Source of the DNA: Armigeres subalbatus
Lineage: Eukaryota > Arthropoda > Insecta > Diptera > Culicidae
Length of the DNA stretch: 64,000 nucleotides
Direction of reading: 5' to 3'
Assembly (NCBI RefSeq): GCF_024139115.2
Contig: NW_026942939.1
Location: 58,925-122,924, forward strand
Part shown: positions 1 through 9,130 of the stretch, piece by piece
Layout of the letters: every line of letters starts with the position of its first letter
Position numbering within the stretch: the first letter of the stretch is position 1
Notes under the pieces: model-generated
Seen by the model: only the letters and a program-made list of their open reading frames with translations
Database searches by the model: none
Told to the model about the DNA's origin: nothing
Translations under genes and position numbers: made by a program

Positions 1-475
1 CCGCAACCCTTACACTTGATTTCGATCCGTCCAAAGTTATACGAATCAGCCGTATCAGTTTCGCCGGAAAACCATGTTCAAGCATAATTTGCCATAATTC
101 ATTCCGTTTCACTGAATCGTACGCCGCCTTGAAATCAATAAACAGATGATGTGTCTGCAAGTTGTACTCCCGGAATTTATCAAGGATTTGTCTCAGGGTA
201 AACATTTGATCCGTCGTTGATCGGCTCTCACGAAAACCTGCTTGGTATTCGCCGACGAAGAACTCTTCAAGCGGTCTCAATCTGTTGAACAGAATACGGG
301 ACATAATTTTGTACGCCGAATTAAGGAGGGTTATTCCTCGGTAATTGGCGCACTCCAGTCTATGCCCTTTCTTAAAGAGAGGGCAAATGAGGCCGTCCAA
401 CCAGCTAGCAGGCATTTCCTCGTCTTCCCATATTTTCGACATAATATGGTGCAGAACTTCATGATTGCTGCACAT
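1..475 (-). CDS. LINE reverse transcriptase fragment, cut by the window edge
   Basis: An open minus-strand frame encodes the front of a non-LTR reverse transcriptase and runs off the left edge. Visible blocks, in order, are a stretch with KKGHRLECANYRGITLL, then EYQAGFRESRSTTDQMF, then motif A as HLFIDFKAAYDSVKR. The catalytic motif C (FADD) would lie outside the window. The arrangement and wording match RTE/BovB-like elements and resemble the two RTE copies elsewhere here, though they are clearly a different family. The first ATG is at 473-475, but the true protein would begin far upstream with an endonuclease domain, so this is a 5'-truncated copy. The frame is uninterrupted across about 158 codons, suggesting a fairly young fragment. 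Clade assignment is by motif memory only. Confidence 0.8.
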   Translation of the reverse strand, partial: MCSNHEVLHHIMSKIWEDEEMPASWLDGLICPLFKKGHRLECANYRGITLLNSAYKIMSRILFNRLRPLEEFFVGEYQAGFRESRSTTDQMFTLRQILDKFREYNLQTHHLFIDFKAAYDSVKRNELWQIMLEHGFPAKLIRLIRITLDGSKSSVRVA

Positions 476-515
476 CCAAGACCGGGAACGTATTCTACGC
501 AGTAGACCAAACCAG

Positions 516-1010
516 ATTGGATTGATTGTAATCTCCAAGCTGAAATGCGACTTCCAATTCATCCAAATCTGAATGAATTGCCCGAATAGATTCGACATGA
601 TTATTAATATCAGTGACATTTGTTTTCCGGTCTGGCGGTAGGTAAAGAACTCCGATGCTAGCAGTACCGGTGGGCCTTTTAATCCTGATCCATAGTTGTT
701 CGAGGGAGTCACAAACCGGTGTAAGATCTATGCAACAACTTAAACGCTTCGATTAGGACGCCGCCGCCTCTTGATTTAGTGCTGTTTCGTTGGTTACGAT
801 CATTTCGAAAAACATATACGAGGTACCGAACAGTTGCGTAGACAAAATGCGGTCATCAAGCCATGTCTCTGTAAGGACGATGACATCGTAGAATGCATCC
901 GAAGCAGTTAATTAGAAATCATTAATCTTAGTTCGTAAGCCTCTAATGTTCTGATAGTATATTTTAAGTTGGGCTTCGGCTGAATCGGTACTATTACTGA
1001 CAGGAAACTG
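516..1010 (-). pseudogene. LINE ORF2 endonuclease relic
   Basis: Conceptual minus-strand translation gives a decayed APE-type endonuclease N-terminus: YYQNIRGLRTKINDF near 960-915, then a block with VIVLTETWLDD, then NSTKSRGGGVLIEAF near 790-745. These match the opening of ORF2 in Jockey/CR1/Loner-like LINEs, where the protein nicks target DNA. Several stops and frame changes occur after about 740, and the domain breaks off near 516, where an unrelated RTE-type reverse transcriptase begins on the same strand. ORF1 of apparently the same element lies just upstream (1446-1856). No functional product is expected. Confidence 0.65.
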
Positions 1011-1445
1011 GTGGACAACAAAATTGACAAAATTGTTGTACTGCTACAATGTAAGGGTGCATCAAGCAGAGAATGAAGGACAGCTTGGGTACTTGCCTGC
1101 GAGGAGATTTCGGAAGACCCCTTCCCTATCCACGAGAACAGGGCCGGGGTGACTCTGATGACAGGAATCGCTGGCGTCATGAAAAAGGCTGCTGATGTTG
1201 GATGTCGCGACTGTTTCGGGAGGGTTGGGGACTTCCTTACGGCTATCACAGGTGCACCCCGGTAGGTGTAAATCGCAAATAGGGCTTCCGGTTTCGCTGT
1301 TTCTGGAACATACTGCTATACTGCTTTCTTCGAAATGTGATCGTTCTTGGGCAGGGACGAAAGCCGTAGCTTTCACATTCGAACAGGTTGGATGATTGAC
1401 GGAGTAGATGGCGTTGAAGTTGGTGTTGCCGCAATCCGAAAGAGG

Positions 1446-1856
1446 TCACGTCGAGGGGTCGAGAGCGTTATTTTTCTGAGCAGGATCGAGTTCAACTTTG
1501 AACGATACAAATGACATATTGCTGGTGTCGGTCCCTTTGACAACCAGTTCAATAACTTCTGGATTGCAGGCCAGTTCCAAATTCGCTTTCACCATTTCTG
1601 AAATCGCTTCGTTCGTCACATCGGGTCTAATGCGAGACAAATAAAGCCAGAACTGATTTGTAGGTTGGGTGGTGACAGGAACGGAAATAACGTTTTGACT
1701 TAGCTGCTTTGAGCCGATTTGACATTCAGGAATGCGCATAGATGATTCCGTTTCACGCGGTCTTTTAGCTGCTCGTATTTGATCGTTTACTAGCGGCCAG
1801 CGATTTTGGGGAACGCATTGCCAAAGCTGGTTTATTTGACTTAAAGGTTTTTTCAT
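1446..1856 (-). pseudogene. LINE ORF1 (nucleic-acid-binding protein), truncated
   Basis: A 136-codon frame begins with ATG at 1856. Its C-terminal half has the look of an ORF1 RNA-binding fold of Loner/CR1-like LINEs: FWLYLSRIRPDVTNEAI, then VKGTDTSNMSFVSFKVEL, then NALDPST just before a stop. In related proteins the DPST segment continues into a W-P-x-G-I motif, so the stop at 1446 looks premature; a serine-rich continuation can be read in a neighbouring frame to about 1062. The endonuclease relic at 516-1010 is downstream on the same strand, in the expected ORF1-ORF2 order. The assignment rests on residue patterns, not on a search. Confidence 0.55.
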
Positions 1857-1873
1857 TGTCTTTTGAATTCAAA

Positions 1874-1913
1874 CCCTGAAGAGAGGCTGATAATGCCTGT
1901 GAAGAGTGTCGGG
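1874..1913 (+). ncRNA. Degenerate hammerhead-like motif, 5' end of Penelope-like element
   Basis: CTGAAGA at 1876-1882 is followed by AGGC, a short loop and GCCT that can pair, then GAA and a GTCGGG ending. The layout is that of the hammerhead motifs known from Penelope-like elements, but the GAAA box is altered, so self-cleavage is unlikely. It matters because a partner motif lies at the other end of the element, in the same orientation. Confidence 0.4.
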
Positions 1914-2174
1914 AGATAAAAATTCTTTTACCCTGCCATGGTATGGAAAGCCTTCATTTCGCCACCAACGATAATGGTCTTTGACTATGTTGCTGCTAGA
2001 GGGATGGCAATCAGCAGCAGTACCTATTTCGTACGTAAAAATATCCGCTAATACACCTGAAAACATCCGAGCACTTGGAAGATTTGTTGAACGCATAAGA
2101 AACTGGACCAGTTATGCGCTTTAACTCATACATTCTCCGAAAAGGACATCCCTACACTAAATGAGAAAGCTCTA

Positions 2175-3214
2175 TTGAATGCAACTGATGTGACCATACC
2201 GAAGGAAATGGAAACATTACTCAGTCTTGGATCGAAATTCGCACTATTAATTCATCACATCTCGTTGAATGATGTTTACCATCTTATCGCAGACGTAGAA
2301 TCCATTATACGTAACAACCTTGAGAAAACAGTACAGAACCGTACCCGGTGTTTTGTTGGAACACAAATCCATAATTTCAACGTCCTCAACGTCAACAGTC
2401 GAACACTAAACATGATTGTTTCTGCAACAGTACAAAACACTCATTGAAGAAATTTATCGCAGAACCTCTAGATTTGTGGATTTTGGAATCCGATAAAGAC
2501 AAATGGATGATGGTCATGAAACTCCAGGACTACGATACAAAAATGTTGCAATCGCTAAATGATTGCACATACAAGGTTCTGAAAAATAATCTCCAATATG
2601 ATCAAACGACTGGACAACCTCAAGCTAATATGTAGATGACCGCACTATCCACACACGCCTTAACCTGTCCTCGCATCTACGGTCAACCCAAAGCCCATAA
2701 ACCAGATTTGCCTCTACGCTCCGTCGTTCCAAACATTACAGCACATACATACCACCTTTCCAGGTTCATCGCCAACATTCTAAAAGAAACCTTTTCCAGC
2801 CATTGCAACATAAAGGACAGCTTCAGCTTCGTGGAGTACATAGCCACGAAGACCATACTCGTACTCGTACTCGTATCATTCGATGTCGTATCCCTTTTTA
2901 CAAACATCCCGAAGGAACTGATAATTCGCAGCATTATCTGCCGTTGGTCGCCTATCTGTAAAGGAACACAAATAAATCTGGATTTGTTTCTTGAAATGGT
3001 CGAGTTGTGCATTGATAACAGCTATTTTCACTTCCGATATAAATTCTACCAGCAAACCGTTGGAACCGCAATGGGTAGTCCCCTGTCACCAATATTAGTA
3101 GACTATGTTATGGAAGATTTGCTGGAAGTTGTTATCCAGAACCTTAATTTCAATATTCCCATATTGACAAATACGCAGTCGACCTGTTTCTCGTTCTTCC
3201 AACATTGGTTGTGA
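2175..3214 (+). pseudogene. Penelope-like reverse transcriptase, broken
   Basis: The protein is read in two frames. The N-terminal part (2175-2447) has SLNDVYHLIADVESIIRNNL. A shift near 2444 leads to WILESDKDKWMMVMKLQDYD, matching the ADKG-type block of the family. A TAG at 2633-2635 interrupts, then the frame continues with PRIYGQPKAHKPDLPLRSVV, motif A as VSFDVVSLFTNIP, and the thumb-side block GTAMGSPLSPILVDYVME. Motif C, normally Y-V-D-D, reads KYAVDLFLVLP near 3170-3205, so the catalytic aspartate pair is damaged. The reading frame ends beside an inserted foldback repeat. The endonuclease half resumes at about 3884. Family assignment is strong; the gene is dead. Confidence 0.85.
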
Positions 3215-3312
3215 AAAAATCATTAGGCACTGACCAGTCTGTAAAAACGAGATGTGCGCCAAACACATCTCCTCAGACCGGCTTACCAACTGTCACTCTT
3301 TCCAAAGGGGAA

Positions 3313-3883
3313 GGGACGTTTTGGCCGAACAGACCACTTGGCCGAAAGTCATTTAGGCGAAAGGGTCATTTGGTCGAAAGAGTCATTAGACTGAAAGGGT
3401 TATTTGGCCGAAAGGGTCATTTGGCCAAAAAGGTCATTTGGTCGAAAGGGTCATTTAGCTGAAAGGGTCGTTTAGCCAAACGGGTCATTTGGCAGAAACG
3501 GTCATTGAGCCGAAGAGGTCATTTGGCTGAAAGGGTCGTTGGGCTGAACAGGGCATTTGGCCGAAAGGGTCATGTGGCCGAAAGGGTCATTTGACCGAAT
3601 AAGTCAATTGAAAAGTGAGAAATTAGAAGTGAGAAAGAAAAACGTCACTACTCACTTCTCACTGTGAAAAATGAGAAGCGCGAAGTGAGTGGTAAGACGT
3701 CTCAATATTCACTTCGTGCTTCTCACGACCAAATTACCCTTTCGCTAAATAACCCTTTTGGACAAATGACCCTTTCGGCCAAACGACCTTTTCGGCTAAA
3801 TGACCCGTTCGGCCAAATGACCCTTTCAACCAAATGACCCTTTCGGCCAAATGACTTTCGGCCAGATTGGTTTCGGCCATGAA
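3313..3883. repeat. Foldback element with minisatellite arms
   Basis: The left arm (3313-3600) is a tandem array of a roughly 18-bp unit, ggccgaaagggtcattt with variants. The right arm (about 3730-3883) is the same array on the opposite strand, with outer ends matching in inverted orientation. The centre (3608-3725) is a second kind of repeat built on agaagtgagaa-like words. Open frames rich in GRKGHLVERV-like residues across it are artefacts of the repeat. It interrupts the Penelope-like coding region. Similar minisatellite foldbacks occur elsewhere in the window with different units. Confidence 0.75.
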
Positions 3884-4699
3884 ACTCATCGTACCGACAA
3901 ACTTCATCCAACGCGTGACAAAACTCACCACTGATGGCTCGTTTCAAAAACACAAAATTTTCCATGACCCACGTCAAACCAACTATCCATCATCACTCAT
4001 TAACAGAATGCTAAGCCGCATCAATGGAAACATCGCTCATCAACCAACATAACATACCTCATCAATCGAAAACGGATCATTCAACCTGTTTCATTCACCG
4101 CCGCCAATCATCCAACGAAAATCGCTGCTGCAATCTACACCTCCGCCACCAAATCCATCTGCATCGATCGCCTCAGCATACACCTCATCTCTATGCAACG
4201 TCGACACAATCCAAACTCCAAGACCACATCCACCCTGCTCGCCACATGAAGATCATCATAACACCCGAGAAATTTATCGACCCATCTTAAACATCCATAT
4301 GCTAACAACAACCATCTCCGCCATCCTGAAAAAAATACTAAAAGAACGTAAACATCGCCAGATGAAACTCCAAAACAACAAAATCCTTGCTGAAATCAGT
4401 CAAAGATCCCGTCCTGCCATATGACCAACACAACGTCATATACAGAGTCCCGTGGAACGATTGTGAACCGCTTTAAATATATTGGTATGACAACCAACCA
4501 GCTTAAAATACATATCAGTGGTCATAAATCCGATGTAAGGAAGATCACCAATATTCCAGAAAACATCGCAAACGCTAAAACAGCTCTCACTCAGCATATG
4601 TTGAACAGCCAACACAAATTAAACCTAGACTATACACAAATAATAGACCGTACTTTGCGAGCAACAGCCCTACCAATACTTGAAATGTTCCACATTTAA
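3884..4699 (+). pseudogene. Penelope-like C-terminus with GIY-YIG endonuclease, broken
   Basis: This continues the Penelope-like protein beyond the foldback insertion. A first stretch contains FHDPRQTNYPSSLINRML, typical of the connector after the reverse transcriptase. Several stops and frame changes follow. The last open part (4421-4699) has FKYIGMTTNQLKIHISGHK, then TALTQHMLNSQHKL, and a terminal LEMFHI; this is the order of the GIY-YIG nuclease in Penelope-like elements (YIG box, arginine/histidine helix, TAL..H block, terminal glutamate). The arginine expected after the L-x-x-R position reads as a different residue. The domain would nick target DNA in a live element. Confidence 0.8.
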
Positions 4700-5107
4700 A
4701 ACACATCTAACAGAGTCAATTACGGCACTGATGTAAACGGTCTCAATGTAGCCTGTGCAGGTATATTGCGCACCATTGAAACGACAACCTCTCGCAGAGG
4801 GAAATGTAGAAAACAGAAGTCAATTGCCATATTCAATAACAGAATTTTTATAGCATCTACCGCCATCTTTAAATGAATCGTTGAACATTGTTTAGTCCAG
4901 TCTATTTGTGTAGTGCAAATCTTGTAAAATAGCAGTGTTTTCAAAGTCCTTAATGGTCCACACTAAATGTTATTACAAGAAGCCCTGCCTACATGAAAAA
5001 CGGCAAGCTAAGAACGTAAAACGGTAGACAGTATAGGTCATATTTTAATATGTCAATGAATCGTATCATGTTATGTATTTTCCATGTTAATGTCCTTTTC
5101 AGTTCTC

Positions 5108-5145
5108 CCTTGAAAAAGGCCAAAATGAAAGGTCGAAACGACGGG
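5108..5145 (+). ncRNA. Degenerate hammerhead-like motif, 3' end of Penelope-like element
   Basis: CTTGAAAAAGGCC, an A-rich loop and GGTCGAAACGACGGG form the same layout as the motif at 1874-1913. GGCC can pair with GGTC and the GAAAC box is intact, but the CTGANGA box is mutated. It lies about 400 bases after the endonuclease stop, as expected for a downstream terminal repeat. Confidence 0.4.
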
Positions 5146-5280
5146 CAAAACAAAAGTCATCGTTTTGAATACATAAGACTGATGGCTCGAAATCAAGTTT
5201 TCGGATTTCGGATTCGGTGTTAACCTCGTTTGAGACCTTAAGTGGATTGAAGCAGGTTGATGCAGTTCCGAAATTTTTTG

Positions 5281-5400
5281 TTCAACATTGCACTCGGGGA
5301 CGCGATTAGGAGAGGTGGCGTGCCGAGGTACGACACTGTCATCACCTGCTTCTGGGCTTTTCCGACGACATCGACTTCAAATGGTGTGTGGCGCAGACGT
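5281..5400 (+). pseudogene. RTE-type reverse transcriptase scrap
   Basis: A short frame reads FNIALGDAIRRGGVPRYDTV and after a shift gives LLLGFSDDIDF, equivalent to the motif B to motif C segment (FNIALE...FADD) of RTE-type LINEs. Only about 40 residues are recognisable and the frame is broken. It is unrelated in orientation or family to the Penelope-like element beside it. Confidence 0.6.
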
Positions 5401-5404
5401 AACG

Positions 5405-6075
5405 AGGACAATCGGTAATGAGAAGATCGATTGTAGAAGACAAAGTGCCTGTGATTCGAATGGGGCCAGAAGTGCTGGCTGAAAAATTGGTTCGAGCACA
5501 AAGCATTGTACAGCACAACAAATCCAAGGTGCAGGAAACCTACGAGCTACGACCTGAGACAGTAAATTTTAATTAATTTTGCCTTTCTGGTATACTAAGT
5601 ATCAAGGAATGTAAAATAACAACATTGCCAATGACAACAACATTATCCTCTCTTGTAAATGTTGGGACAAACTCAACTCGTAATAAGCGTTTGTCCCAAA
5701 CTGCAACAGAATAGGACAATGATCGCCTGCCGCGGATTTTGAGAAGTAGTCGGTTTCCGATGATGTTTTTGGTTAAATTAGTATCAGTTCTCATAGTTTA
5801 GACATAAACTTAACCATCTGTTGACATGATTTGTGTTTTACTTCTGAAATATTCAAATTATCGCAGTTTGAAAAATTCACAACAATTACCTCTCCATGTT
5901 TGTTGCAAATAAAATGGAACGCAACAATGTCTTTATCCTCTGCAGTTGAGGACAAAGAGTTATCGCTATTCTCTTTTGTCGCTTGTTTTTTGCACTTTTT
6001 AGCGACAATTACATTCCTTGCTAAGTATACAAAAATGCTATATGTTCACATATGTGTGCGTGTCTTTTTTTTTCT
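5405..6075. other. No gene seen
   Basis: This AT-rich spacer lies between two decayed retroelements. Short open frames occur but show no codon pattern or motif that I recognise. Confidence 0.5.
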
Positions 6076-6381
6076 TCCTAAACAATGGAGGGGGAATCTG
6101 CTCAACATACATCCTGGGTTGACCAGGTAGTGCGGGGTTAGGGATCACCGAGGGAGGCAGGACTACATCCCCGACCCGGTAAACCATTTCCATTGCCGCC
6201 GAGCCCATAGTTCCTCCGGTACAACCAGAAAGTAATGCTTCAAAGGGGGGCTAGTGCACAACGCACCCTCGAGGTTAGCTGCGTGTCCTTGCAGCACCGA
6301 ACATCGTAACTCGCTTTTCTAGAAGAACACCATGGTATCGTGCCAGCGCGTTGCCGGCTTTCCAGGTGGCCTTACCACGCC

Positions 6382-7017
6382 CTATGTCCTCGGAAGGTGG
6401 GAAGGGTCGACCTCGCGCCTGCTTCCCTCTGCACGACTGGTATCAAGAATGATGATGCCGTGTGCACCCCAAATTGACCTTTCTGCGATAGGGCCTATTC
6501 GCCAGCACACAGAGGGACTTGCCGACGCGGTGCCTACGCCTGCCCCAGCCTTGACGAGGACCCCTTTCCGTCCCCGGGTTCGGAACCCGCCCGGTTGACC
6601 GCGCCGCGAAAGCGACGATACCATGTTGTTCTTCGCGCGGCCACTTGTTCGATAAAAGGATCGAGTTCGACCACAGAGCATGACCACCGGTATGACCCAT
6701 GAAGCCGACTCCGATCCCTTGGACCACCTCTTATTTGCGCCTGAGCTAGCCATCCTTGAGTCCACGCGCCACCTTCTGTGTAGCTCCGAGACGATTTGGG
6801 CGATAGCCGATAAAACGGCGTTCCAGCCAACTTCATCTTTACACATCCTCCGAACTAGGTTGTCCGGGGTAGTGTCCAGACCACATGTGGCAAGCATGTG
6901 GTCACGCATTGCGCGAAAACGTGAGCACACGAACAACACGTGTTCCGCCGTTTCCTCTAAACCTGCGCACACCAAACACTCGGGCGAGGCCGAGCAAGCC
7001 AGCTGCGTTACCTGCAC
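6382..7017 (-). pseudogene. R1-like ORF2 C-terminus
   Basis: The frame opens with CLVCAGLEETAEHVLFVC followed by SRFRAMRDHML, the CCHC motif found at the end of ORF2 in R1-like LINEs, and continues with IVSELHRRWRVDSR. Past about residue 90 the reading is probably out of the native frame, being arginine/serine-rich without pattern, so the true stop may lie earlier. The reverse transcriptase that should precede it is absent: the frame starts only 10 bp from the end of the ORF1 remnant. Confidence 0.7.
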
Positions 7018-7406
7018 TTTGATTTTGCAGCACGCTTAAACGCCGGGCACATCGAACCCCCCATGGGGTGCTGGCTGTTCACAGCTTTGCTGGAACAAAT
7101 CAAACAATTGGGAGGGTTCGTGCAGCATTGTGCCTTATGTTCCTCCAATCCGCAGCGTCGGCAGAGATTGCTTCTGTCAGGGCCTTTGCAGTCCCATTGC
7201 TTGTGCCCCGGTTCCAGGCACTTGAAGCAAACTTCGGGTTGCTCGTATATGCGCACAGGGCATACTGACCATCCCACCTTGACGCTCCCTAACTTGACTA
7301 CCTTGGAGGCGTCCGCTGCAGATAGCCGAACCAATGCTAACTGCGTCCCTGCCGGACCTATCCGTAGCCGAACGGCTGTGTGTGTCTGTGCGCACATAAG
7401 TGTCAC
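7008..7406 (-). pseudogene. R1-like ORF1 zinc-knuckle protein, C-terminal part
   Basis: The frame reads AVRLRIGPAGTQLALVRL, then GWSVCPVRIYEQPEVCFKC, and three zinc knuckles: CFKCLEPGHKQWDC, CRRCGLEEHKAQC and a looser CLIC...H. It ends at CPAFKRA. This is the nucleic-acid-binding tail of ORF1 in R1-like LINEs, which packages element RNA. Only the C-terminal part is present. It is fused at the nucleotide level to the ORF2 tail, which marks an internal deletion of the element. Confidence 0.8.
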
Positions 7407-7424
7407 TCTTTTTTGGAGGCTTAC

Positions 7425-7646
7425 CCTTAATTGATTAAATTTTGCTTACAACAGGTTGCAATCGACGCGGAATCCTGTCCCATTGTTTTCTATTGGAAAC
7501 TGGAGGGATAGAACTATGAGCTCGGAAATTATGTCCAAAATACAATTTTTAATGCCAAATAGTTGTTAAAAATGTAACTTATTTTTGAGCACTTATCCTT
7601 AACTGATTTGCTCGCAACACGTTGCATTTGACGCGGAATACTGCTC
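7425..7646. repeat. Pair of diverged direct repeats
   Basis: Two copies of a segment lie head to tail. Each begins with a cttaycctta-like word, passes through gttgca and reaches gacgcggaat (near 7470 and 7633). The second copy is interrupted by the MITE at 7649-7858 and resumes at 7861. The first copy therefore acts as a record of the uninterrupted sequence. Confidence 0.6.
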
Positions 7647-7648
7647 TA

Positions 7649-7858
7649 GGGGAAGTGCACCGGTTTTGGCCAACTTAGTGCCTAATTTGGCCAACCCTGG
7701 AAAATACATATTTTTCCAAAATAATCGATCAGTTGAAAGCAGCGTGAGGGATATATCTTTTGTTGGAACTAATTAAACCCTCGCAAATTGATTTGATTTT
7801 GGAGTTATTCGCAAAATTGGCCAATATAGGAACATGGCCAAAACCGGTACAGTTCCCC
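7649..7858. mobile_element. 210-bp MITE with TA target duplication
   Basis: The ends are inverted repeats of about 24 bp with two mismatches; the inner part reads accggttttggcca on both strands. TA flanks both sides (7647-7648 and 7859-7860), as expected for a Tc1/mariner-type insertion. There is no coding capacity. The neighbouring repeat at 7470-7500 shows the same flanks without the insert, supporting the boundaries. Confidence 0.85.
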
Positions 7859-7860
7859 TA

Positions 7861-8166
7861 TTGTTTTTTTTTTATGGAAGTTCAGAAGAAGCTCAGAAGT
7901 TATGGCCAAAATACTGTTACTTATGCCCAAAACACGCGTAAAAATACTCAACGCAGCAACGTCGCTAGGTGGATTAATCAGGTTTTTTTTTTAATAAAGC
8001 CCACACCCTCAACAGAAGCGAAGCACTTTGACTTGGTTCCGGTTCAGTGAAATAATTGTATTGGGTTGAATCGCACATGTGAATGAACTGTGGTGTCTAA
8101 ATTGTAAGTTGCATATGTTTTTTTGCATACTGCCATAGGGAAGCTCCAACGAGATGGCGTGTCTTA
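7861..8166. other. Spacer and resumed direct repeat
   Basis: The first part continues the second direct repeat interrupted by the MITE (grouping with 7490-7560). The remainder up to the Jockey-type element is AT-rich with no recognisable gene. Confidence 0.5.
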
Positions 8167-8177
8167 CATCGTACCCA
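8167..8177. repeat. Target-site duplication, left copy (Jockey-type element)
   Basis: The 11-bp word catcgtaccca here is repeated exactly at 15899-15909 and brackets the Jockey-type element. Confidence 0.85.
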
Positions 8178-8182
8178 TCATC

Positions 8183-8217
8183 TCATTCCAGTTCGAGACA
8201 GCAACACGTACGGACGT
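8183..8217 (+). promoter_or_regulatory. Internal initiator plus DPE core promoter
   Basis: TCATTC at 8183-8188 matches the insect initiator TCAKTY with +1 at A8185. GGACGT at 8212-8217 matches the DPE consensus RGWYVT and starts exactly at +28. Jockey-type LINEs are known to use such a TATA-less internal promoter downstream of their own start site. The predicted +1 is 7 bp inside the edge of the target-site duplication. Confidence 0.75.
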
Positions 8218-8316
8218 GTTTTTTGCTCGCGCATTTTTTCGAAGTGTTTTTTCTCGTTCGTTCGCTGTTTACGTTTTTCGCTTGTCGCGTTGGCGTTATT
8301 TTCTCCCGGACCCGTC

Positions 8317-9130
8317 ATGGGAGACTCGGTGGCCGATTCGGTCGCTGGAAAAGTGCCTAAGCGCACTGCTCTTGGAGGCGCGGGTAACCCCTCCAAGCAG
8401 CTTTTGCAGAGCAAAAGAGCTTGATGACGCCGGCAATCCGCCGAAAAAGAGGAAGAAGCAGCAATCGCAGCTGCCGCAGGTGCAACCGGAGCGGAAGGAG
8501 AAGTGCCCGCCGTGTTTGTGAAGGGCGATCCGCCGGATTTACGCCCAAAAATTCGCCAGCTGATCGCTAAGGGGCTGAAATGTACTTTTCGGCTCTGCAG
8601 CGAGGGCGTGAAAGTGATGCCGGCCAACAGGGACCATCATCAATCCGTCGTGGAGTTCCTCGAGGTCCACAAGTATGAGTACTACACTCATGACCACCCC
8701 GGCACGAAGCCGCTCAAGGCTTTGCTGCGAGGACTTCACGACATGAAGGAGGAAGAGCTCCAAGCAGAGCTTGAAAGTTGCGGACTGAAGCCAGTAGCCG
8801 TCCACAAGATCGCTCGTCACGACAAGGCGAGGAGATATCGCGACCAGCTCTACCTGATCCATCTGGAGCACGGCTCCACTACCTGGAAGGACCTGAAGCT
8901 GGTTGGCGTTATAAATTACACCGTCGTTGACTGGGAGCGATATCGGCCAGTGCACCGCGATGTCACGCAATGCACCAACTGCTTCAATTTCGGGCACGGC
9001 ACCAGGAACTGCCGCATGAAGCCGCGCTGCAACAAGTGTGGCGAACCCCATCCGACTGACGAGTGCGACAAAATGGAGGTGGCCGATCCCAAGTGCGCCA
9101 ACTGTGGCGACAAACATCGGGCCACCACAA
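8317..9130 (+). pseudogene. Jockey-type ORF1, first part
   Basis: ATG at 8317 opens MGDSVADSVAGKVPKRTALG. Tandem TGA codons at 8422-8427 stop this frame, while the +1 frame there reads LDDAGNPPKKRKKQQSQ, a basic segment; the original frame resumes by about 8503 with VFVKGDPPDLRPKIRQL. Then follow KYEYYTHDHPGTKPLKALL and the zinc knuckles CTNCFNFGHGTRNC, CNKCGEPHPTDEC and CANCGDKHRAT. This is the RNA-binding gag-like protein of Jockey-clade elements. The RTE element at 9131 interrupts it after the third knuckle begins; the rest lies at 12604-13035. A compensating pair of frameshifts explains the internal stops. Confidence 0.85.
9124..9130. repeat. Target-site duplication, left copy (RTE element A)
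   Basis: The 7-bp word accacaa here recurs at 12604-12610. Removing the RTE insert and one copy restores the Jockey ORF1 frame across the junction (RATT then KGCPKRAEF). Confidence 0.8.

Larger units (their letters stand above)
1874..5145 (+). mobile_element. Penelope-like element (degenerate)
   Basis: Penelope-like elements encode a telomerase-related reverse transcriptase followed by a GIY-YIG endonuclease. Both domains are readable here in that order (2175-3214 and about 3884-4699). The coding part is bracketed by two same-orientation motifs resembling the hammerhead sequences found in terminal repeats of this class (1874-1913 and 5108-5145). A foldback minisatellite (3313-3883) splits the reading frame just after the reverse transcriptase active-site block. 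Outer limits are set by the two hammerhead-like motifs and are approximate. No target-site duplication was recognised. The copy is certainly inactive. Confidence 0.8.
6078..7420 (-). mobile_element. R1-like LINE with the endonuclease-RT core deleted
   Basis: On the minus strand the end of an ORF1 (zinc-knuckle protein) is followed directly by the C-terminal end of an ORF2, with nothing of the roughly 3 kb endonuclease and reverse transcriptase region between them. The 3' end lies near 6078, where the sense strand ends in an A-rich run. GC content is markedly higher than in the surroundings. The clade (R1-like) is inferred from three zinc knuckles and the C-terminal cysteine motif. Confidence 0.7.

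Noticed and set aside
3205..3462. Open frame with GRKGHLVERV-like repeats
   Set aside because: It is a translation of the ggccgaaagg minisatellite, with the same effect in inverse on the minus strand at 3723-3977.
8123..8521. 132-codon plus-strand frame as the Jockey ORF1 start
   Set aside because: It begins upstream of the element border; only its NPPKKRKKQQSQ part is likely native and arises from a frame shift in ORF1.
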